Program-made: the position numbers and the translations under genes | Shown here: positions 51,243 through 55,470 of the stretch, one piece after another | Layout: each line of letters opens with the position of its first letter | Numbering within the stretch: position 1 is the first letter of the stretch | Notes under the pieces: model-generated | Databases searched by the model: none | The model's input: only the letters and a program-made list of their open reading frames with translations | Told to the model about the DNA's origin: nothing | NCBI GenBank assembly: GCA_000320545.1 | Contig: ADNK01000839.1 | Span: 1-55,470 of the forward strand | DNA from: Bigelowiella natans CCMP2755 | Taxonomy: Eukaryota; Cercozoa; Chlorarachniophyceae | DNA: 55,470 bases | Direction of reading: 5' to 3'

Positions 51243-52246
51243 CTGATAGAAAAATTATGTGTATGTCAGCCTTGCTGTAATGTGTCCTACATGCATGACT
51301 AATACTCGTTCTTCATATCCTTTCATTGACATATACATTCATATCAAATTCAGAAAGTATAAAGGTTTCCCTAACTCCTCTTGAGGATAGCCCCATGTCT
51401 ACAACCCCCACCCCTTCCCAAGGTTTCAGGCACCATTTTCGTGTGCGGACTCCTTTCGGGCAATATGGTGTTGAATTCGCCGACCTACAGTCAAAATAGC
51501 ATAGATCAAAAGATATAATTAGTATTATAGGATTTTCCGAAATATTCGAAATACAGGTCATATTTTTCACATATTGGTGTAATTTTTGAATATGTAATAA
51601 AATTACAGCTGAATATGTTAACTAATTAGATAATAGTATGATGAACCGTGTACCTATATCTATAGGAAAAATAGGGCTAATTTGAGGGAAACTTGTAGAA
51701 TCCCGTTACTCCCTGGAAAAGTTTTCAACACCATGCCTTCAGCCCAAAATTTGATCTATGCGACAACAGATCTTGTGGATATTTCTGAAATTGATGATAC
51801 TTAGTAAGTCTTTTGTGTGCGACTACCTTATTTGGCTATTATAGTGCCAATTTTAATATTTGTTAAATTTATCCTGTATTTGCTTCTGAAAGACAATTAC
51901 TACCCCTTGTCGTAGTGGTATAACTGGGAAGCAGCCCTTCGTAAGGGCTCTCCGACTCCCTCAGCTTCTGCACGCTACCCGCCTCAACTTCGAGGCGTTT
52001 CGGTCAGGACACAACTTCACTTCACAAGAGTTTTGATTTTGGGCTCGATTCAAGGATACTGTTGAGAAATCGAGCCGGGAGTTTCCCGTTGCACGAGATC
52101 AATTTCTAAGAACGCTCTCAAAAAGAAATCCTGACGAATAATGATTTGTTTCTGTTTGTCGGACTCGATTGACTCGAAGCTCATTAAACCTTCGATTATC
52201 TGTGAAATGATATCATTTACACGCGATTAGGTTGTAGAACGCAGGT
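51243..52246. other. Divergent spacer between RPL35 and the LRR gene
   Basis: Should contain the first RPL35 exon and both promoters. Its right half holds the hairpin-rich segment listed separately. No other exon seen. Confidence 0.5.
51908..52088 (+). ncRNA. Candidate structured RNA with four hairpins
   Basis: Four strong hairpins follow one another: 51933-51949 (7 bp, loop of 3), 51980-51997 (6 bp, loop of 6), 52042-52076 (9 bp arms at 52042-52050 and 52068-52076) and 52076-52088 (5 bp, loop of 3; it shares one base with the previous stem). A tRNA-type A-box-like word (TAGTGGTATAACTGG) lies just upstream and a B-box-like word (GCTCGATTC) inside the third stem, about 115 bases apart. It does not fold as a tRNA. 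Strand, ends and class are unknown; it might be an snRNA, snoRNA or other polymerase III RNA. Confidence 0.35.
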
Positions 52247-54100
52247 ATGGAAACAGTCGCATCCTCTTCCGGTGATGAGAAACACGATGTACAGTCGATC
52301 CTTAACTATGTATCGGAAGTCGTTAGTGCAGATCTCAGCGTGCAAGAAGGTAAATCCATCACAAATCTTGTTCCAATTATTGTATAACATGAATGCAAGC
52401 ACACTGTATCTCCGGCGCGTCTCATTTGTCCATATTCGCCTCGGTCGTAAGTGATGCGAGAACAAACGAAAAGATACCAGAATACTACTCAGCGTACTGT
52501 CTCGTGTGTGCTGTTCATATCTGTTGTCTTCTACACATTACATATTGTATTATGTACGAGAATCATTGAGTGAATATACTCTGAAGTATTGAAAGCCAAA
52601 TGTACCCCCTTCTTCCAATATCCATTGTTTCACCTGATCACCTTCGATGTCCTACTTTATTCAGATTCAAAGAAAAACTACTCAGATGAGTCCATATGTT
52701 CTCTCATGATGAACGGTAAGCGGCGGCGGCGAGACCAATCGAGAAACTCAATAGTTAACGCGGTGACGGCCAAGGTGATAAAGAAGTGCTCGCACAAGGT
52801 ATGTATGCCATGAGGAGCATGATCGCAAACGATCATCCAAGGTTTTGGCTCAAGCAAAACTACAACATTGCGTACTCCACCATTGTAGAGCATAGAGAGG
52901 CATGGGAACTTGGCCATTTTTGTCAAAAGTAGAAAACACTAACTTGATGCATGTTGGGTGTTTGCGATTATCTTCCTCCGGGCAACAGCTGCTGTCAGCC
53001 ATAAATTCGAACCAATCTCTCACACACCTGGACCTCACGCGGAACAGCTTAGATGTGGGGATGGTAATCACATCTAAATGTACTTTAAATTTACGCATGT
53101 ATTATAAAACAAAATGTGTAGTTTTGGCTCCAATATTAAGAAAGCTTCACATTTTCCCAATTCTCTTTTCCAGCGCACCCCGGTTTAACCCCCCTCTTCC
53201 CCTCGATTTCACAACAGGGAAGTCTTATCGGTGTACTACTCGAGAAGAACATGACGCTCACTCACCTGAATCTGTCGCACAATAGGGTCAGTAGTAGCAT
53301 GCCGATGATAGCAACACATGCACACCAAAAAACAGGCATGTTACGAAGTGTGCGGCAAAGAAGACTACGGCAACCGAGCCGCGTTAGTGATTTCTGTTTG
53401 TTTGTGAGTGAGCTTCTTTGTCATTGTTGCTTGTTCAACGTTGTTGTTGCTGCTGCTGCTGCTTCTGCGGCGTCTGCTGTCCTTTTCACTTCGCCGCCGC
53501 CTCAATCAATTACCGCTACCAAACTACTTAGATCGGCGAGGAGGGATGTATTCGCATTGCAGAAGGGATCGGCAAGAACGTCAAGACAAGGCTGCGCGAG
53601 CTAGATCTAAGCTATAACACAGTATACAACGAGGGTGGGCAGGCACTGGGACAAATGATCAGAGCTAACGCCTCCCTGAGAACGTACGTACAACAATGCG
53701 TCCTTTCACCATCAGCAAGCCACGACTATATTCACGTGTTGTTACTTCTCACATAAACTTCCCGAAAGCCTGCGAGCAGGGGGTAGCATTCGTGTGTTGC
53801 TCGACGATTTGTAGCCATAAACCTCCTCCCCTCCACCTCCTCCCCTCACTCATCCCCCGCCCCCCCAAAAACAGGTTGAATCTTACCCACTGTGGCATTT
53901 TTGTGGAGGGGTCAAAGGCGATAATGGCCGCCGTCGCAAGGAACGCAACTCTCCAGAAACTGCACTACGCCAACAACAGTACTTGGATCGACGGGGCAGA
54001 TGTGTGCGCGCAGATGCTGGCAGTCAACACTAGTCTGCTGTACCTCGGTAATACATAAGACTTTCCACTTCGATCTTGCTCTCGAGGGAGGGGGCCATAA

Positions 54101-54145
<45 letters not shown>

Positions 54146-54383
54146 TGTGTGTGTGTATCTTCGTGCTGCCTGGAGATGAATAGCTTCCCGATATGATGCT
54201 GTTCGGTCGCAGTCTGCCTGGAATAATTTCTCGTTTGTTTGGTTCTCCCTCCTCCCAACATACCCCATTATCCATAGACGTTAGCAGCAACTTCTTGTAC
54301 GCTGATGGGACGAAACTCATCGCCAAAGGGCTCGAGGTGAATCAGGTGTGATCGGCCGTTTGTTCCTATCTATCTACTCCACA

Positions 54384-54437
<54 letters not shown>

Positions 54438-54464
54438 AAACCACTTCTGATTCCAAGGGCAAAA

Positions 54465-54505
<41 letters not shown>

Positions 54506-55470
54506 GTCGTCGCAGTGGTGGGATTATGTAGCAATGATGAATAGCACACAGCTCGGCGAGACTGATGCGTTTTTTGCACCGTTTTACTGTGGTATTCGCC
54601 GTCCATGAAGGCGCTGGAGGATCTGTTAATAAGCTCGAACGAACTAGACGACGACGGTGCGAAGTACCTCGCCCACGCATTGAAGACCAATCGCACCTTA
54701 AAGGTTGCGGTCATATTATAGCACACACGACGCACTCACGTACTTACGTTCGTACACACACCCATGCATAATACACGCATCCCCTGGTCAGACCCTAGTG
54801 CTGCACGACAACCTAATGAGCGGCAAAGCTGCCAAGGCCCTCGCCAGCGCCCTGAGCAAGAACGACACGCTGCAGTGCCTCCACTTGTGCGAAAACCAAA
54901 TCGGAGCTTCAGGTTATAGCAAATAGATCATATGTATCATATTATTTATGGGCATCGATGATAATAATTATGATGATAATAGTATTAACAACATGATGGC
55001 ACGCTGCTGCTGCTGCTGTTCTTGGGCCTTCGCCGGTCATCTGCAACTACTGATTCTTGCTGCCATGGTTGAACCAGGTGTGGAGGCGCTGGCGAAGGTG
55101 CTGAAGAAGAACTTTGGGCTGAAGAAGCTGCACCTCGCAGACAACGATCTTGTCGCGAGCTCCATCAAAAGTTAGTCGCAGTAGTACTCCCACAAGAGTC
55201 ATCCTCAAGAGGGGGGGGGGGCAATGGAGGGGGTGTGCAGGGAGCGTTCTTTCTACCAGTCGTGCTTGTCGTTGCTGACACGATGACTCGCCCATCATCC
55301 CTGAAAATGCTGCGAATAGTAACAATACTAATGATAACAACAACGACCAGGTCTGACGCGCGTTCTGCAGAAGGGAGGGAGCGTAACGGAACTCAACTTA
55401 TCCCACAACCGCTTGGAAGTACGTACGCAAAGCACGTGCAACCGGGATGGGGGTTCGGGGGGGGGGGGGA
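52247..55470 (+). CDS. Leucine-rich-repeat protein (ribonuclease-inhibitor type), 5' part
   Basis: Eleven phase-consistent exons in the window: 52247-52349, 52665-52798, 52896-53063, 53218-53286, 53532-53683, 53875-54047, 54278-54345, 54611-54703, 54792-54912, 55078-55170 and 55351-55418; the last is followed by GTACGT, so the gene continues past the edge. 414 residues are seen. After a polar N-terminus of about 90 residues come LRRs of about 28 residues with the ribonuclease-inhibitor/NLRC3 consensus, for example LTHLDLTRNSLDVG, LTHLNLSHNR, LRELDLSYNTV, LQCLHLCENQIGASG, LKKLHLADNDL and VTELNLSHNRLE. Many introns cut near the same place of the repeat. These proteins act in binding or scaffolding. 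No NACHT or kinase domain is in the visible part. Introns carry TA, CA and GA arrays. Confidence 0.92.
54102..54502. repeat. TA, CA and GA arrays in LRR-gene introns
   Basis: TA run at about 54102-54142 with TG after it; CA at about 54380-54400 continuing into GA to 54432; CA at about 54472-54502. Confidence 0.9.

Noticed and set aside
51905-52060. A tRNA gene suggested by A-box and B-box-like words
   Set aside because: The boxes are too far apart, the hairpins do not form a cloverleaf and there is no 7-base anticodon loop.

Overview
The window is nuclear DNA of an intron-dense unicellular eukaryote. Most protein genes are split into 5 to 18 exons by GT-AG introns of roughly 70 to 450 bases. 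Introns and spacers are full of simple repeats (TA, TG/CA, GA/CT, trinucleotides). Two genes begin with a hydrophobic stretch followed by a basic Ser/Thr-rich stretch, and one of these looks like a thylakoid-lumen protein. That pattern suggests an alga with a complex (secondary) plastid, for example a chlorarachniophyte or another chromist-type alga; the lineage itself is an inference. I assembled exons by hand and accepted a junction only where splice signals and reading phase agreed.

Layout, left to right: repeat-rich spacer; an unrecognised five-exon gene (+, 2739-4435); a secreted sulfotransferase-like gene (-, 5091-6263); an intact Ty3/gypsy-type LTR retrotransposon with LTRs that read as identical (6929-12644); a probable lumenal PsbQ-like gene (+, 12799-14982); two unrecognised split genes (+, 15792-18343); a TMEM184/OSTalpha-family membrane protein with an apparent frameshift (-, 19877-23078) and unassigned exons upstream of it; glucose-6-phosphate isomerase in 18 exons (+, 25862-30522); a rhodanese-domain protein (-, 32125-34587); a 73-residue membrane protein (+) and a membrane-anchored coiled-coil protein (+, 35871-37748); an SFT2-family vesicle transport protein (-, 38676-40429); a class V aminotransferase in one exon (+, 41022-42341); a decayed SAP-motif pseudogene; uracil phosphoribosyltransferase in 15 exons (-, 43587-47471); a one-exon unknown gene (+); a WD40 protein (+, 48341-49597); ribosomal protein eukaryotic L35/uL29 (-, 50573-51242 plus a start codon not located); a stretch with four strong hairpins that may be a structured RNA; and the first 11 exons of a leucine-rich-repeat protein that runs off the right edge.

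The genes are ordinary housekeeping genes from unrelated pathways (glycolysis, pyrimidine salvage, translation, Golgi traffic, sulfur transfer, photosynthesis), with no operon-like logic. The most unusual points are the apparently recent retrotransposon 155 bases upstream of a photosynthesis-type gene, its variant integrase and folded LTR, the TMEM184 frameshift, the structured-RNA candidate, and a recurrent class of spacers rich in short palindromic words that mostly follow gene 3' ends.
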